DNA from: Nocardioides salarius
GTDB lineage: Bacteria > Actinomycetota > Actinomycetes > Propionibacteriales > Nocardioidaceae
Direction of reading: 5' to 3'
DNA: 64,000 bases
NCBI RefSeq assembly: GCF_016907435.1
Contig: NZ_JAFBBZ010000001.1
Span: 4,092,001 to 4,156,000, forward strand
Shown here: positions 22,572 to 31,953 of the stretch, piece after piece
Numbering within the stretch: position 1 is the first letter of the stretch
How the letters are laid out: each line of letters opens with the position of its first letter
Program-made: the position numbers and the translations under genes
The notes under the pieces: model-generated
Database searches by the model: none
Seen by the model: only the letters and a program-made list of their open reading frames with translations
Told to the model about the DNA's origin: nothing

Positions 22572-23933
22572 TCAGGACTGCTTCTGGCCCTCGACCGTGG
22601 CGGTCAGCTCGTTCTTGTTGTCGTCGTTGAAGGTGTAGATCCCGACGAACGCGGAGGACGGGTCGTTCTCCTCGTCGATGGGACCGATGCCCGAGGGACC
22701 GACGTAGCGGATCTCGTTGCCCTCGTCGAGCATGGCGGTGCAGTCGGCGTAGGAGGTGCACTCCTCGCCGTCGGTGGCGCCGGAGACCGCAGCGAAGTTC
22801 TGCTGCACCGTCTCGGAGTCGGTCGCACCGCCCTTGTAGGCGGCCAGGGCCGCGAGGATGGTGGCGTCGTACGACTCGGCCGCGTAGGCGAAGTCGGTCA
22901 GGCCGTCACCGAAGGCGAACTCGTTCCAGGCGATCAGGCGGTCCTTGAAGTCCTGGGCCGCGTCGGCACCGGGGATGGTGCCCTGGGCGCCGGTCAGGGT
23001 GCCCGACTCGAAGTCCTCCGAGTAGTCGGCGGTGTTGCCGTCGGAGAAGTACGTCGCCGACATGTCCCACCCGGTCGAGGCGAGCTCGGGCACGATGGCC
23101 TTCGTCTCGTCGAACGCGAGGATCACGATGGCGTCGGGGTTGGAGTTGGTGGCAGCCGAGACCTCGGAGGAGAAGGTCGTCTGACCGGCCGGGAACTCGT
23201 CGCCGTCGCCCTTGCAGCCGTAGGTGCACTCGCCACCGCCGGCCTCGACGGTCTCCTGGACCACGTCACGCAGGCCGGTGCCGTAGGTGTCGGAGAAGAC
23301 GATGAAGGCGATCTTCTGGAAGCCGTCGGAGGAGATCAGCGAACCGAGGGCGTTGCCCTGGATGCCGTCCGGCGGGGCGGTGCGGAAGTAGAAGTCGCTG
23401 TAGCCGCTCAGGTCGACCGCGGTGTTCGCGGGGGAGACCTGGGTGACCTTGGCGGCGGTGAGGCGGTCCACGAAGTTCAGCGAGACGCTGGAGGACGCGG
23501 CGCCGATGACGACCGAGGCCTCGTCCTGGATCAGCTTGCGCGCCGAGGCGGTGCTGATGGACAGGTCGGTGGTGTCACCGGAGTCCTCGATCTGGTGGCA
23601 CGCCTGGGCGCCGTTGACGCCGCCGGCGGCGTTGATGTCGGAGACGGCCATGCCGACGCCGGCGACCTCGGGCGGGCCGAGGAACGCGAGGTTGCCGGTC
23701 AGCGGCAGGATGCCGCCGGCCTTGAACGTGTCGGCGTTCGAGGAGCCGTCGGCGCACTCGTCGTTGGTGAACTCGTCGTCGGCGGGCGCCGGCGACTCGC
23801 TCGACTCGCTGGTGGGCTCGTTGTCAGTGGCCTCGGGCTCGGAGTCCTCCGAACCGCAGGCGGTCAGCACCAGGCCGAGCGCGGCGGTGCCGGCCATGAG
23901 CTTGACCCAGTGGGATGTGGTCGATCGATTCAC
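22572..23933 (-). CDS. livK: Branched-chain amino-acid ABC substrate-binding lipoprotein
   Basis: A 453-residue type I periplasmic-binding-protein fold lipoprotein. The signal ends in the lipobox LVLTAC, followed by an acidic Ser/Glu linker and then the ligand-binding domain starting near GGILPLTGNLAFLGPPE. Conserved-looking parts include IGAASSSVSLNFVDRLTAAKV and FSDTYGTGLRD. It should capture substrate for the convergent LivHMGF importer; the family also takes amides, urea or aromatic acids, so leucine/isoleucine/valine specificity is not proven. The GTG at 23933 is chosen because a GAGGAAAGG site lies nine bases upstream. It is transcribed separately and ends at its own terminator. Confidence 0.92.
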   Translation of the reverse strand: MNRSTTSHWVKLMAGTAALGLVLTACGSEDSEPEATDNEPTSESSESPAPADDEFTNDECADGSSNADTFKAGGILPLTGNLAFLGPPEVAGVGMAVSDINAAGGVNGAQACHQIEDSGDTTDLSISTASARKLIQDEASVVIGAASSSVSLNFVDRLTAAKVTQVSPANTAVDLSGYSDFYFRTAPPDGIQGNALGSLISSDGFQKIAFIVFSDTYGTGLRDVVQETVEAGGGECTYGCKGDGDEFPAGQTTFSSEVSAATNSNPDAIVILAFDETKAIVPELASTGWDMSATYFSDGNTADYSEDFESGTLTGAQGTIPGADAAQDFKDRLIAWNEFAFGDGLTDFAYAAESYDATILAALAAYKGGATDSETVQQNFAAVSGATDGEECTSYADCTAMLDEGNEIRYVGPSGIGPIDEENDPSSAFVGIYTFNDDNKNELTATVEGQKQS

Positions 23934-23985
23934 GTGGTGAACCCTTTCCTCAGGTGTTGGTGCCTTCACCGGTGCCCGACCCCCG

Positions 23986-24018
23986 GAGGTCTGGCGTAGC
24001 ACGGTCACGGTAGACCTC
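23986..24018 (-). promoter_or_regulatory. Inverted repeat upstream of the Liv binding-protein gene
   Basis: Perfect 7-base arms GAGGTCT and AGACCTC are separated by 19 bases and lie 53-85 bases before the gene start. A TACCGT hexamer sits at the inner edge of the distal arm. It may be an operator, but this rests on symmetry alone. Confidence 0.3.
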
Positions 24019-24084
24019 AGGGGGTGTGAGACGCGGCACACCGGGGGAGCGTTGCCGAATCGTGACGTGATCGCGGGAACTCCG

Positions 24085-24834
24085 TCACCGGAGGACGGCG
24101 ACCAGCTGCACCAGCAGGGGGGCGACCACGAGCGCCGGCAGCAGGTCGGAGACCGCGACCTCGCGGATCCGAAGCAGCCGCAGCGCGACCCCGACGAGCA
24201 CCAGTCCGCCCACCGCGGTGACCGCGGCCAGGTGGGCCTCCGGCAGCAGGTCGCCCAGGCCGAGGCCGGCCAGCGTCAGGCCGCCCTGCACGACCACGAT
24301 GGTCAGCACCGAGGCCGCGACCCCCCACCCGAAGGACGCGGCGAAGGCGATCGCGGCGAAGCCGTCGAGCGTGGACTTGAGGAACAGCTGGTCGGCGCCG
24401 TTGCCGAGGCCGTCGTTGAGCGAGCCCAGGATGGTCAGCGGTCCGGTGCAGAAGACCAGCGAGGCGACGACGAAGCCCTCGACGAAGCGCTGGCGGTCGA
24501 CCGAGCCGGCGCCGCCGGCCAGGCGGCGCTGCAGGAACCGGCCCAGGCCCTCGACGCGCTGCTCGAGACGCAGCAGGGACCCGGTGATGCCGCCCAGCAG
24601 CACCGAGCCCAGCACGATCAGCATGGGTGCGCTGTCGCCGACCTCGTCGGCCAGCGTCGGTGAGAGCACCTCGACGGCGGCGGTGGCCGCGATCAGCAGG
24701 GTCACCAGCCCGAGCCCGTCGGTGACCAGCTCGCGGGTGCGCTCGGGCAGGCGGTGGCCCAGCAGCACGCCCAGCAGGCAGCCGAGCAGCACCGTGGTGA
24801 CGTTGACGGCCGTGCCGACACCGGGCACCAGCAT
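24085..24834 (-). CDS. DUF554 family membrane protein
   Basis: A protein of about 249 residues with about seven hydrophobic helices. It matches the DUF554 (YdfK/YqgA-like) pattern: an opening PGVGTAVNVTTVLLG, the central FVEGFVVASLVFCTGPLTILGSL and SLNDGLGNGADQLFLKSTLDG. The family is a conserved putative transporter or channel without an established substrate. I give the ATG at 24834, where family proteins usually begin; a GTG at 24864 has a GAGG ribosome-like site and is a real alternative. It lies upstream of the Liv binding-protein gene in the same direction but with a 151-base gap. Confidence 0.8.
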   Translation of the reverse strand: MLVPGVGTAVNVTTVLLGCLLGVLLGHRLPERTRELVTDGLGLVTLLIAATAAVEVLSPTLADEVGDSAPMLIVLGSVLLGGITGSLLRLEQRVEGLGRFLQRRLAGGAGSVDRQRFVEGFVVASLVFCTGPLTILGSLNDGLGNGADQLFLKSTLDGFAAIAFAASFGWGVAASVLTIVVVQGGLTLAGLGLGDLLPEAHLAAVTAVGGLVLVGVALRLLRIREVAVSDLLPALVVAPLLVQLVAVLR

Positions 24835-25008
24835 CGGGGGCGGGGACAGCAGCAGCGGGCTCACGGTTCCTCGAGGATGTCCGGCCCCGGAGGGCGAGGT
24901 AAAGGTGGTCTCGACCATGCGACAGCACGGCGCGCAGGAGCGTAGTCTCGCCCGGACGGACGCGCCCACGCGGGCGCACCACTGCTGGGGGTCCGAAAGG
25001 CGCACGCG

Positions 25009-25575
25009 ATGAGTCGGAGCTCGGTGAGCCTGCGGTGCGCGGGCGAGCAGGACGCGCTGTTCCTGGCCGACCTCTGGAGCGAGCACCTTCGCCGCTGCGA
25101 CCGCGAGGAGCAGGTCGCCGACCTCGAGCAGGTGATCAAGGAGGCCGCGCTCTCGTCGGAGCAGCGGTTGCTGGTCGCCGAGCACGACGGCCGGCCGGCC
25201 GGCGCGGTGCTGCTGCGCGTGGCGACGCTGAGCCCGATCAACCTCGAGCCCGTGGTCCAGTGCTACACGCCGACCGTGGTGCCCGACCTGCGCCGGCACG
25301 GCGTCGGCCGCACGCTGGTCGAGGCGGCCGTCGCCTGGGCGGAGGACCTCGGCATCTCGCACGTGATGACCGCGGCCTCCGCGTCCTCGCGCGATGCCAA
25401 CCGGTTCATGGCCCGGCTCGCCCTGCGCCCCCAGGCGGTGCTGCGGGTCGCGGCCACGCCGTCGGTGCGTGCGAAGGTCGAGGCGCAGCGGCCGGTCTCC
25501 GAGCGCCCCCGCTCGGCGCGCGGGCAGATGCTCGCGGCGCGACGCTCGCTGCGTCGCCAGCAGAGCGCCGGCTAG
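25009..25575 (+). CDS. GNAT-family N-acetyltransferase
   Basis: A 188-residue protein with a GNAT fold over about residues 8-150. The acetyl-CoA-binding motif A appears as VVPDLRRHGVGRTLVEAAVAWA, preceded by the beta-4 strand. The substrate is unknown. The C-terminal 35 residues are Arg-rich (ARGQMLAARRSLRRQ), which is unusual and may bind nucleic acid, though that is only inference. A TAGTCT at 24943-24948 may be its -10. Its TAG stop shares the palindrome CTAG with the convergent thioesterase stop. Confidence 0.75.
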   Translation: MSRSSVSLRCAGEQDALFLADLWSEHLRRCDREEQVADLEQVIKEAALSSEQRLLVAEHDGRPAGAVLLRVATLSPINLEPVVQCYTPTVVPDLRRHGVGRTLVEAAVAWAEDLGISHVMTAASASSRDANRFMARLALRPQAVLRVAATPSVRAKVEAQRPVSERPRSARGQMLAARRSLRRQQSAG

Positions 25576-26000
25576 AGCCCCACGCGCTCGCGGGGCACCA
25601 GCGAGCAGGTGATCCGCGAGGTGCACACCCGCTTGCCGCGCTCGTCGGTGATCACCACCTCCCAGGTGGCGCTCGTGCGCCCCAGGTGCGCGGGGGTGGC
25701 GACGCCGGTCACCGTCCCGCTGGTGGCCGAGCGGTGGTGGGTGGCGTTGATGTCGACGCCCACCGCGACCCGGTCGGGGTGGGCGTGCACCGCGGAGCCG
25801 ATCGAGCCGAGCGTCTCGGCCAGCACCACCGAGGCGCCGCCGTGGAGCAGGCCGTAGGGCTGGGTGTTGCCCTCGACGGGCATCGTGGCCACCACCCGCT
25901 CGCTGGAGACCTCGAGCAGCTCGACACCCATCTTCTCGTTCAGTGCGCCCATGCCCTGCGGCATCGCGGCGACGTACTGCTCCACGTCCATCTCGCTCAT
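25572..26000 (-). CDS. Hotdog-fold thioesterase (PaaI-like)
   Basis: A 142-residue single hotdog domain. The family helix appears as GLLHGGASVVLAETLGS, with the catalytic-type acidic residue in AET, and the strand GVDINATHHRSA. Such enzymes hydrolyse acyl-CoA thioesters, often of phenylacetate or menaquinone-pathway intermediates. The actual substrate is unknown. The ATG at 26000 lies six bases after a TAGGTT -10 on this strand, so it is likely leaderless. It is divergent from polA across a 49-base gap. Confidence 0.85.
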   Translation of the reverse strand: MSEMDVEQYVAAMPQGMGALNEKMGVELLEVSSERVVATMPVEGNTQPYGLLHGGASVVLAETLGSIGSAVHAHPDRVAVGVDINATHHRSATSGTVTGVATPAHLGRTSATWEVVITDERGKRVCTSRITCSLVPRERVGL

Positions 26001-26006
26001 GGGCTC

Positions 26007-26043
26007 AACCTAGCGAGGCGTCGTCGGCGCCAACGGTTAGGGT
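26007..26043. promoter_or_regulatory. Back-to-back leaderless promoters: thioesterase and polA
   Basis: Minus-strand TAGGTT (26007-26012) and plus-strand TAGGGT (26038-26043) each end exactly six bases before their start codons (26000 and 26050). Both -35 regions would overlap the other unit. Neither gene has a ribosome site. Confidence 0.65.
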
Positions 26044-26049
26044 CGCTGC

Positions 26050-28770
26050 GTGCCCGAGACGACTGCCCCCACCCGCCCGCGGCTGCTCCTGCTCGACGGC
26101 CACTCGTTGGCCTACCGGGCCTTCTTCGCGCTGCCGGTCGAGAACTTCTCCACCACCACGGGCCAGCACACCAACGCCGTCTACGGCTTCACCTCGATGC
26201 TCATCAACGTGCTGCGCGACGAGCAGCCGACCCACGTGGGCGTGGCCTTCGACGTCTCGCGCCAGACGTTCCGGATGGCCGAGTACTCCGAGTACAAGGC
26301 CAAGCGCCAGAAGACGCCCGGGGAGTTCTCCAGCCAGCTGCCGCTGATCGAGGAGGTCCTCGACGCGCTGCGCATCCCCTTCCTGAAGAAGGAGGGCTAC
26401 GAGGCCGACGACATCATCGCCACCCTCGTGACCCAGGCCCTCGCCGAGGACCCCGAGATGGAGGTGCTGATCCTCACCGGCGACCGCGACTCGCTGCAGC
26501 TGGTGACGGAGCGCTCCACGGTGCTCTACCCGATGCGGGGCGTCTCCGACCTGGCCCGGATGACCCCCGAGGCGGTCGAGACCAAGTACGGCGTGCCGCC
26601 CGCGCGCTACCCCGAGCTGGCCGCGATCGTGGGGGAGACCTCCGACAACCTCCCGGGCGTGCCCGGTGTGGGCCAGGGCTTCGCGGCGCGGTGGATCAAC
26701 ACCTACGACGGCCTCGACAACGTCATCACCCACGCCGACAAGATCACCGGCAAGAAGGGCGAGGCGCTGCGCGAGCACCTGGGCGAGGTGATGCGCAACC
26801 GGCGCCTCAACGCCCTCGTGCGCGACCTCGACCTCGAGCTGCGCCCCGCCGACCTGGCGCTGCGTCCCTGGGACCGCCAGGAGGTGCACACCCTCTTCGA
26901 CGGCCTGGAGTTCCGGGTGCTGCGCGACCGGCTCTTCGAGACGCTGACCTCCGAGGAGGTCGTCGACGGCTCCGGCTTCGAGCTCGAGGGCGCCCGGCTG
27001 GCTCCCGGCGAGGTGGCCGCGTGGCTCGCCCAGCACGCCGTGGAGCGTGTCGGTGTCACCGTGCAGGGCACCTGGCGAGCGGGCACGGGCGAGGTGCACT
27101 CGCTCGCGCTGGCCGCCGACGACGGCACCGCGGCCTGGTTCGACGCCGCCGAGATCACCCCCGACGACGACGCCGCGGTCGCGGCCTGGCTCGCCGACCC
27201 CGACCGCCCCAAGGTGCTGCACGACGCCAAGGGCCCGATGCTGGCGCTGGCGGCGCGCGGCTGGCGGCTCGAGGGCCTGCAGTCCGACACCGCCCTGGCC
27301 GCCTACCTGGTGCGCCCCGACCAGCGCTCCTACGACCTGGCGGACCTGACGCTGCGCTACCTCAAGCGCGAGCTCAAGCAGGGCGGCGGCGACGACGGCC
27401 AGCTCAGCCTCGACAGCCTCGACGCCGGTCTCGACTCCGGTCTGGAGGGTGCCGGCGACTCGGCGGCGCGCACCGCGATGCTGCACGCGCGTGCCGTGCT
27501 CGACCTGGCCGAGGCGCTCGACGGCGCCGTCGCCGAGCACGGGGGCACCGAGCTGCTCGCCCACGTCGAGCTCCCGCTGGTGCACCTGTTGGCCCGCATG
27601 GAGACGACCGGCATCGCGGTCGACACCGAGCACCTCGAGTCCCTGGAGTCGCACTTCGGTGACGAGGTGCGCGCGGCCGCCGACGCGGCGTACGCCGTGA
27701 TCGGCAAGGAGATCAACCTCGGCTCGCCCAAGCAGCTGCAGGTGGTGCTCTTCGACGAGCTCGCGATGCCGAAGACCAAGCGCACCAAGACCGGCTACAC
27801 CACCGACGCCGACGCGCTGCAGGCGCTCTACGTCAAGACCGAGCACCCGTTCCTGCTGCACCTGCTGCGCCACCGCGACGTCATCCGGCTGCGCCAGACC
27901 ATCGAGGGCCTGCTCAAGACCGTGGCCTCCGACGGTCGCATCCACACCACCTTCAACCAGACCATCGCCGCCACCGGGCGCCTGTCCAGCACCGACCCCA
28001 ACCTGCAGAACATCCCGGTGCGCACCGAGGAGGGCCGGCGCATCCGCGAGGCCTTCGTGGTGGGCGAGGGGCACGAGTCGCTGATGACGGCCGACTACAG
28101 CCAGATCGAGATGCGGATCATGGCGCACCTCTCCGAGGACGCGCTGCTCATCGAGGCGTTCCGCTCCGGCAGCGACTTCCACTCGATCACCGCCGCCCGG
28201 GTCTTCGACATCCCGGCCGAGCAGGTCGGCACCGAGGAGCGGGCCAAGATCAAGGCGATGAACTACGGCCTGGCCTACGGTCTCTCGGCCTTCGGCCTGG
28301 GCCAGCAGCTGGGCATCGAGCCGGCCGAGGCCAGGGGGCTGATGGACGAGTACTTCGAGACCTTCGGCGGCATCCGTGACTACTTGGGCGGGATCGTCGA
28401 CGAGGCCCGGCGCACCGGCTACACCGAGACGATCGAGGGACGCCGCCGCTACCTGCCCGACCTGACCAGCGACAACCGCCAGCGCCGCGAGATGGCCGAG
28501 CGGATGGCTCTCAACGCCCCGATCCAGGGCTCGGCCGCCGACCTGATCAAGATCGCCATGCTGCGCGTGCAGCGCGCCATCGACGAGTCGTCGCTCTCCT
28601 CGCGGATGCTGCTGCAGGTCCACGACGAGCTGGTGCTCGAGGTGGCCCCCGGTGAGCGCGAGCCCCTCGAGGCGCTGGTGCGCGCCGAGATGGGCGCCGC
28701 CGCCGAGCTGACGGTCCCGCTCGACGTGTCGGTCGGCACCGGGCGCAGCTGGCACGAGGCCGCGCACTGA
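26050..28770 (+). CDS. polA: DNA polymerase I
   Basis: PolA repairs DNA and replaces Okazaki primers. The 906-residue protein has an N-terminal 5'-3' exonuclease (about 1-300; FDVSRQTFR, EADDIIATL, TGDRDSLQL), a middle domain (about 320-520) that appears to lack the acidic residues of a working 3'-5' exonuclease, as is usual in actinobacteria, and a family A polymerase domain. The polymerase motifs are seen: TGRLSSTDPNLQNIP, ADYSQIEMRIMAHLS (motif A), KAMNYGLAYGLS (motif B) and QVHDELVLEV (motif C). The GTG start follows TAGGGT by six bases. Confidence 0.97.
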   Translation: MPETTAPTRPRLLLLDGHSLAYRAFFALPVENFSTTTGQHTNAVYGFTSMLINVLRDEQPTHVGVAFDVSRQTFRMAEYSEYKAKRQKTPGEFSSQLPLIEEVLDALRIPFLKKEGYEADDIIATLVTQALAEDPEMEVLILTGDRDSLQLVTERSTVLYPMRGVSDLARMTPEAVETKYGVPPARYPELAAIVGETSDNLPGVPGVGQGFAARWINTYDGLDNVITHADKITGKKGEALREHLGEVMRNRRLNALVRDLDLELRPADLALRPWDRQEVHTLFDGLEFRVLRDRLFETLTSEEVVDGSGFELEGARLAPGEVAAWLAQHAVERVGVTVQGTWRAGTGEVHSLALAADDGTAAWFDAAEITPDDDAAVAAWLADPDRPKVLHDAKGPMLALAARGWRLEGLQSDTALAAYLVRPDQRSYDLADLTLRYLKRELKQGGGDDGQLSLDSLDAGLDSGLEGAGDSAARTAMLHARAVLDLAEALDGAVAEHGGTELLAHVELPLVHLLARMETTGIAVDTEHLESLESHFGDEVRAAADAAYAVIGKEINLGSPKQLQVVLFDELAMPKTKRTKTGYTTDADALQALYVKTEHPFLLHLLRHRDVIRLRQTIEGLLKTVASDGRIHTTFNQTIAATGRLSSTDPNLQNIPVRTEEGRRIREAFVVGEGHESLMTADYSQIEMRIMAHLSEDALLIEAFRSGSDFHSITAARVFDIPAEQVGTEERAKIKAMNYGLAYGLSAFGLGQQLGIEPAEARGLMDEYFETFGGIRDYLGGIVDEARRTGYTETIEGRRRYLPDLTSDNRQRREMAERMALNAPIQGSAADLIKIAMLRVQRAIDESSLSSRMLLQVHDELVLEVAPGEREPLEALVRAEMGAAAELTVPLDVSVGTGRSWHEAAH

Positions 28771-28828
28771 CCGACGGCGCCGATCCGGGCCGGCTCGACG
28801 CGAAGCTGGGGCCGGGTCGGCGCGAGAT

Positions 28829-30103
28829 TCAGGCCGGGTCGCGCAGGCGGTGCAGGCTCAGCACCAGCAGGGCGGTGAAGAGGGTCGCGTCGACGGCGAT
28901 CACCACGAGCACCAGCGCGCTCAACGAGGCGGTGGCGGCCGCCGCGGCGACCAGCACGAGCACCGCCAGCCACACCAGGTACGCCGAGCGGGTGCCCCGG
29001 CGCGCGAGGACCGAGTAGACCAGCAGCTGCAGCATCGCCAGCAGGGTGCCGACCACCGCGAAGAGCCACAGCCGCGACTGCACGTCGGCGTACTCCTGGC
29101 CCCCGACGAAGACCATGGCCAGCCCGCTGAGCAGCCAGGCGCCCAGCGTGGCGACCACCCCGAGGGCAGCGACCAGGCCCAGGCTGCGCAGCAGGGCCAG
29201 GCGACGCTCCTCGACCGTCGACATCGACGGGAACGCCACGACCACCACGAACTGGGGCAGGAACAGCACCGCCTTGGTCAGGATCAGCCCGGCGGCGTAG
29301 AGCCCGGCGTCGTGGTCGTCGAGGACGTTGCGGGCCACCACGATGTCGGCGTTGGAGAGCACGAAGAAGGCCAGCAGGGCCAGCGAGGCGGTGACCGCCT
29401 CGCGGGCCACGGGGCGCCGCGTGTGCGCCTCGCTGTGGCTGCCCGCCTCGCGCGGGCGGCGCAGGGCGACGTACCCGATGACCGCCGGCACGAACATCGC
29501 GATCATCACGCCGAGCATCGCCGCGGTCTCGGTGGGGGAGACCAGGAGGCACAGGGTGCCGACGAGCACCCGCGGGACGCCCATGCCGAGGTAGACCATC
29601 CCCAGCGGCAGCCAGCGGCGCTCGCCCTGCAGGATGCCGGCCTGGCCGCCCATCACGGTGAGCGGGACGGCGCTCAGGGCGAGCAGCACCGCCGGCAGCA
29701 CGCTGTCGAGGCGCAGCACCACCATGACCACGGGGGAGAGCACGAGCATCAGCGCGCCGAGGCCGAGGGCGGCGCGGTAGGTCACGGCGAGCACCACGCC
29801 CTCGATCTGGGCGACGTGGTCGGGGTCGGCGGAGATCCGGCGGGCACCGGTGGCCTGCAGGCCCAGCTGCAGCACCGCGACGACCATCAGCAGCGCCATC
29901 AGCGGCGCGAGCGCGCCGTAGTCTGCCGGACCGAGCAGGCGGGCCGAGATCATCTGGAAGGCGTAGGTCGCCACGTTCATGACGCCCATGGCCACGGCGA
30001 TGCCCGCGCTGCCGCGCAGCAGGGCCCGCAGGCCGGTGCGACCCGGGGCGCCGGCGCCGGGGGCGGTGGGGCCGCTCGGCGCGTCCTCCGTGGTGCTCGT
30101 CAC
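28829..30103 (-). CDS. Polysaccharide flippase-like membrane protein (MVF superfamily)
   Basis: A 424-residue protein with about twelve hydrophobic helices. The N-terminal MNVATYAFQMISARLLGPADYGAL pattern is typical of Wzx/polysacc_synt flippases, which move lipid-linked glycans across the membrane. It is convergent with polA and divergent from a GT-C-like membrane protein, opening a large envelope-glycan cluster. A role in exporting the glycan built by the neighbouring enzymes is likely but inferred. The GTG start follows a TACCCT element (30110-30115) by six bases, so it appears leaderless. Confidence 0.82.
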   Translation of the reverse strand: MTSTTEDAPSGPTAPGAGAPGRTGLRALLRGSAGIAVAMGVMNVATYAFQMISARLLGPADYGALAPLMALLMVVAVLQLGLQATGARRISADPDHVAQIEGVVLAVTYRAALGLGALMLVLSPVVMVVLRLDSVLPAVLLALSAVPLTVMGGQAGILQGERRWLPLGMVYLGMGVPRVLVGTLCLLVSPTETAAMLGVMIAMFVPAVIGYVALRRPREAGSHSEAHTRRPVAREAVTASLALLAFFVLSNADIVVARNVLDDHDAGLYAAGLILTKAVLFLPQFVVVVAFPSMSTVEERRLALLRSLGLVAALGVVATLGAWLLSGLAMVFVGGQEYADVQSRLWLFAVVGTLLAMLQLLVYSVLARRGTRSAYLVWLAVLVLVAAAAATASLSALVLVVIAVDATLFTALLVLSLHRLRDPA

Positions 30104-30109
30104 GGGTCG

Positions 30110-30115
30110 AGGGTA
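30110..30115 (-). promoter_or_regulatory. Predicted -10 element of leaderless flippase gene
   Basis: TACCCT on the minus strand ends six bases before the GTG at 30103; no ribosome site is present. Confidence 0.5.
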
Positions 30116-30182
30116 GGTCAGCGGGCCGCACCACGAGCAACTTCGGCGGGTCCGGCCGGTGACGGTGTGGTTTCCTTCGCGC

Positions 30183-31886
30183 GTGGACCTGGGGCGGCGA
30201 CGAGGACTGGTGGTGCCGCTCTGGTCGGTGCTGCTCGCCGTGCTGCTGCTCGGCCCCGCGCTCGCCCCGGGCTACGTGCTCACCTACGACATGGTCTGGG
30301 TGCCCGACCTGGCGCTGCGCTCCGACGCCCTCGGCACCGGCAGCGGGCTGCCGCGTGCGGTGCCCTCGGACGCGGTGGTGGCGGTGCTCGACGAGGTCGT
30401 GCCGGGGATGGTGCTGCAGAAGCTCGTGCTGCTGGGCTCGCTGGTCGTCGGCGGGCTGGGCGCCGCGCGGCTGGCCCCCCGGGGCAGCCTGCTGGGCGCG
30501 CTGGCGGCGGTGACGCTGTGGCAGTGGAACCCCCTGGTGGTCGAGCGGCTGGGCCTGGGGCACTGGCCCGTCCTGCTGGGGTACGCCGCGCTCCCGTGGC
30601 TGGTCGGCGCGGCCCGGCGCTGGCGCGAGGAGGGCCGGATGCCCGGCGTGCTGGCTCTGCTGGTCGTCGTCGGCTCGCTGAGCGCGAGCGCCGGGCTGGC
30701 CACCGCCGCCGTGCTGCTGGTCCTCGCGACCCGACGGGAGCCGGTGCAGGTGGCCAGGGTGGCGGCGGTGGCGCTGCTGGCCAACGCGCCGTGGCTGGTG
30801 GCTGGTCTGCTGCACGCGGGCGCGGCGCTGGGCGACCCCGCCGGGGCCGCGGTCTTCGCGCTGGCCGACGAGGGCGCGCTGCCCGGCCCCCTGGCGGCGC
30901 TCGGCCTGGGTGGCGCCTGGAACGCCGAGGTCCTGCCGGCCTCCCGCGCCGGGGCCGCGGCCTGGGTCTCGACGGGCGTCCTGGTGCTGCTCGCCGCGGT
31001 GGGCTGGCGCGGCTGGTGGCGGCGGGTCGGCACCCGAGAGGCCGGCGGGCTGCTGGTGCTGTGGCTGCTGGGATGGGGCACCGCGGTCGCGACCTGGCTG
31101 GCCCCGGGCGCGCTGGGCTGGCTGGCCGCCACCGTGCCGGGCGTCGGGGTGGTCCGGGACGGCGCGCGGGTCCTGGTGCTGTGCGCGCCGCTGCTGGTCC
31201 CGGTCGTGGCCCAGGGGGTCGTCGAGGTGCGTGCGTGGGTCGTCCGCGCGTGGCCGGGACGGCTGCCGCTGGCGCCGGGCCTCGTGGTCGGCGCGCTGCT
31301 GACCACCTGGCCGGTCACGCTGATGCCCGACGTGGCCGGCGACCTGCGCGCGGTGTCCTACCCGTCGTCGTACGAGCAGGCGCGCGCGGCGGTGGCCGCG
31401 GCCGGGCCCGGCGACGTGCTGGTGCTGCCGCTGAGCCCCTTCCGGGCCCCTGCCTGGAACGGCGGACGCACGGTGCTCGACCCCCTGGGGCGCTACCTGG
31501 GGCGGGACCACGTGGCCGGCGACGAGCTGGTCGTCTCGGGCGTCGCGGTCGCAGGGGAGGACCCCCGGGCCCGCCGCGCCGCCCAGGCGCTCTCCGCGGC
31601 CGACACGGCCTCCAGGTCCGAGGCACTGGCGGCTTCGGGCATCGGCGTGGTGGTGCGCGACCGCACGGCCCCCGGAGGGCGCGACGACGCGTCGGTCGAG
31701 CTGGCCGGGCGCGAGCTGCTGCGCACCCAGGACCTGGTGGTGACCGAGGTGGCGGGGGCCGGGGGACGACGCGCACCCGCGAGCTGGGTGGTGGCGATGG
31801 TGGTGGCGTGGGCGGCCTGGCTGGCCCTGCTGGCTGCGGCGGCCGGTCGCGCCTGGCAGAGGGTACGGACCTCTCGTTACCGATGA
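30183..31886 (+). CDS. Polytopic membrane protein of the glycan cluster (GT-C-like)
   Basis: A 567-residue protein with about twelve hydrophobic segments. The early sequence APGYVLTYDMVWVPD resembles the acidic first external loop of GT-C glycosyltransferases and of AftD-type proteins, and the C-terminal third (from about residue 380) carries a soluble portion with VLVLPLSPFRAPAWNG. No specific activity can be assigned. Its size and neighbours suggest it is the counterpart of Rv0226c of M. tuberculosis, which I recall as a membrane protein of similar length; this has not been checked by alignment. I use the GTG at 30183; a GTG at 30159 is in the same frame. Confidence 0.7.
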   Translation: MDLGRRRGLVVPLWSVLLAVLLLGPALAPGYVLTYDMVWVPDLALRSDALGTGSGLPRAVPSDAVVAVLDEVVPGMVLQKLVLLGSLVVGGLGAARLAPRGSLLGALAAVTLWQWNPLVVERLGLGHWPVLLGYAALPWLVGAARRWREEGRMPGVLALLVVVGSLSASAGLATAAVLLVLATRREPVQVARVAAVALLANAPWLVAGLLHAGAALGDPAGAAVFALADEGALPGPLAALGLGGAWNAEVLPASRAGAAAWVSTGVLVLLAAVGWRGWWRRVGTREAGGLLVLWLLGWGTAVATWLAPGALGWLAATVPGVGVVRDGARVLVLCAPLLVPVVAQGVVEVRAWVVRAWPGRLPLAPGLVVGALLTTWPVTLMPDVAGDLRAVSYPSSYEQARAAVAAAGPGDVLVLPLSPFRAPAWNGGRTVLDPLGRYLGRDHVAGDELVVSGVAVAGEDPRARRAAQALSAADTASRSEALAASGIGVVVRDRTAPGGRDDASVELAGRELLRTQDLVVTEVAGAGGRRAPASWVVAMVVAWAAWLALLAAAAGRAWQRVRTSRYR

Positions 31887-31953
31887 GTCAAGAAATCGTC
31901 ACATCGGTGCTACGCGCTGCTACTCTCCAGTCACCTTTGAGGGAGGGTCTTCT

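Noticed and set aside
26005..28767. A 920-codon open frame antisense to polA
   Set aside because: PolA motifs on the plus strand are unambiguous; the antisense frame is a compositional artefact.
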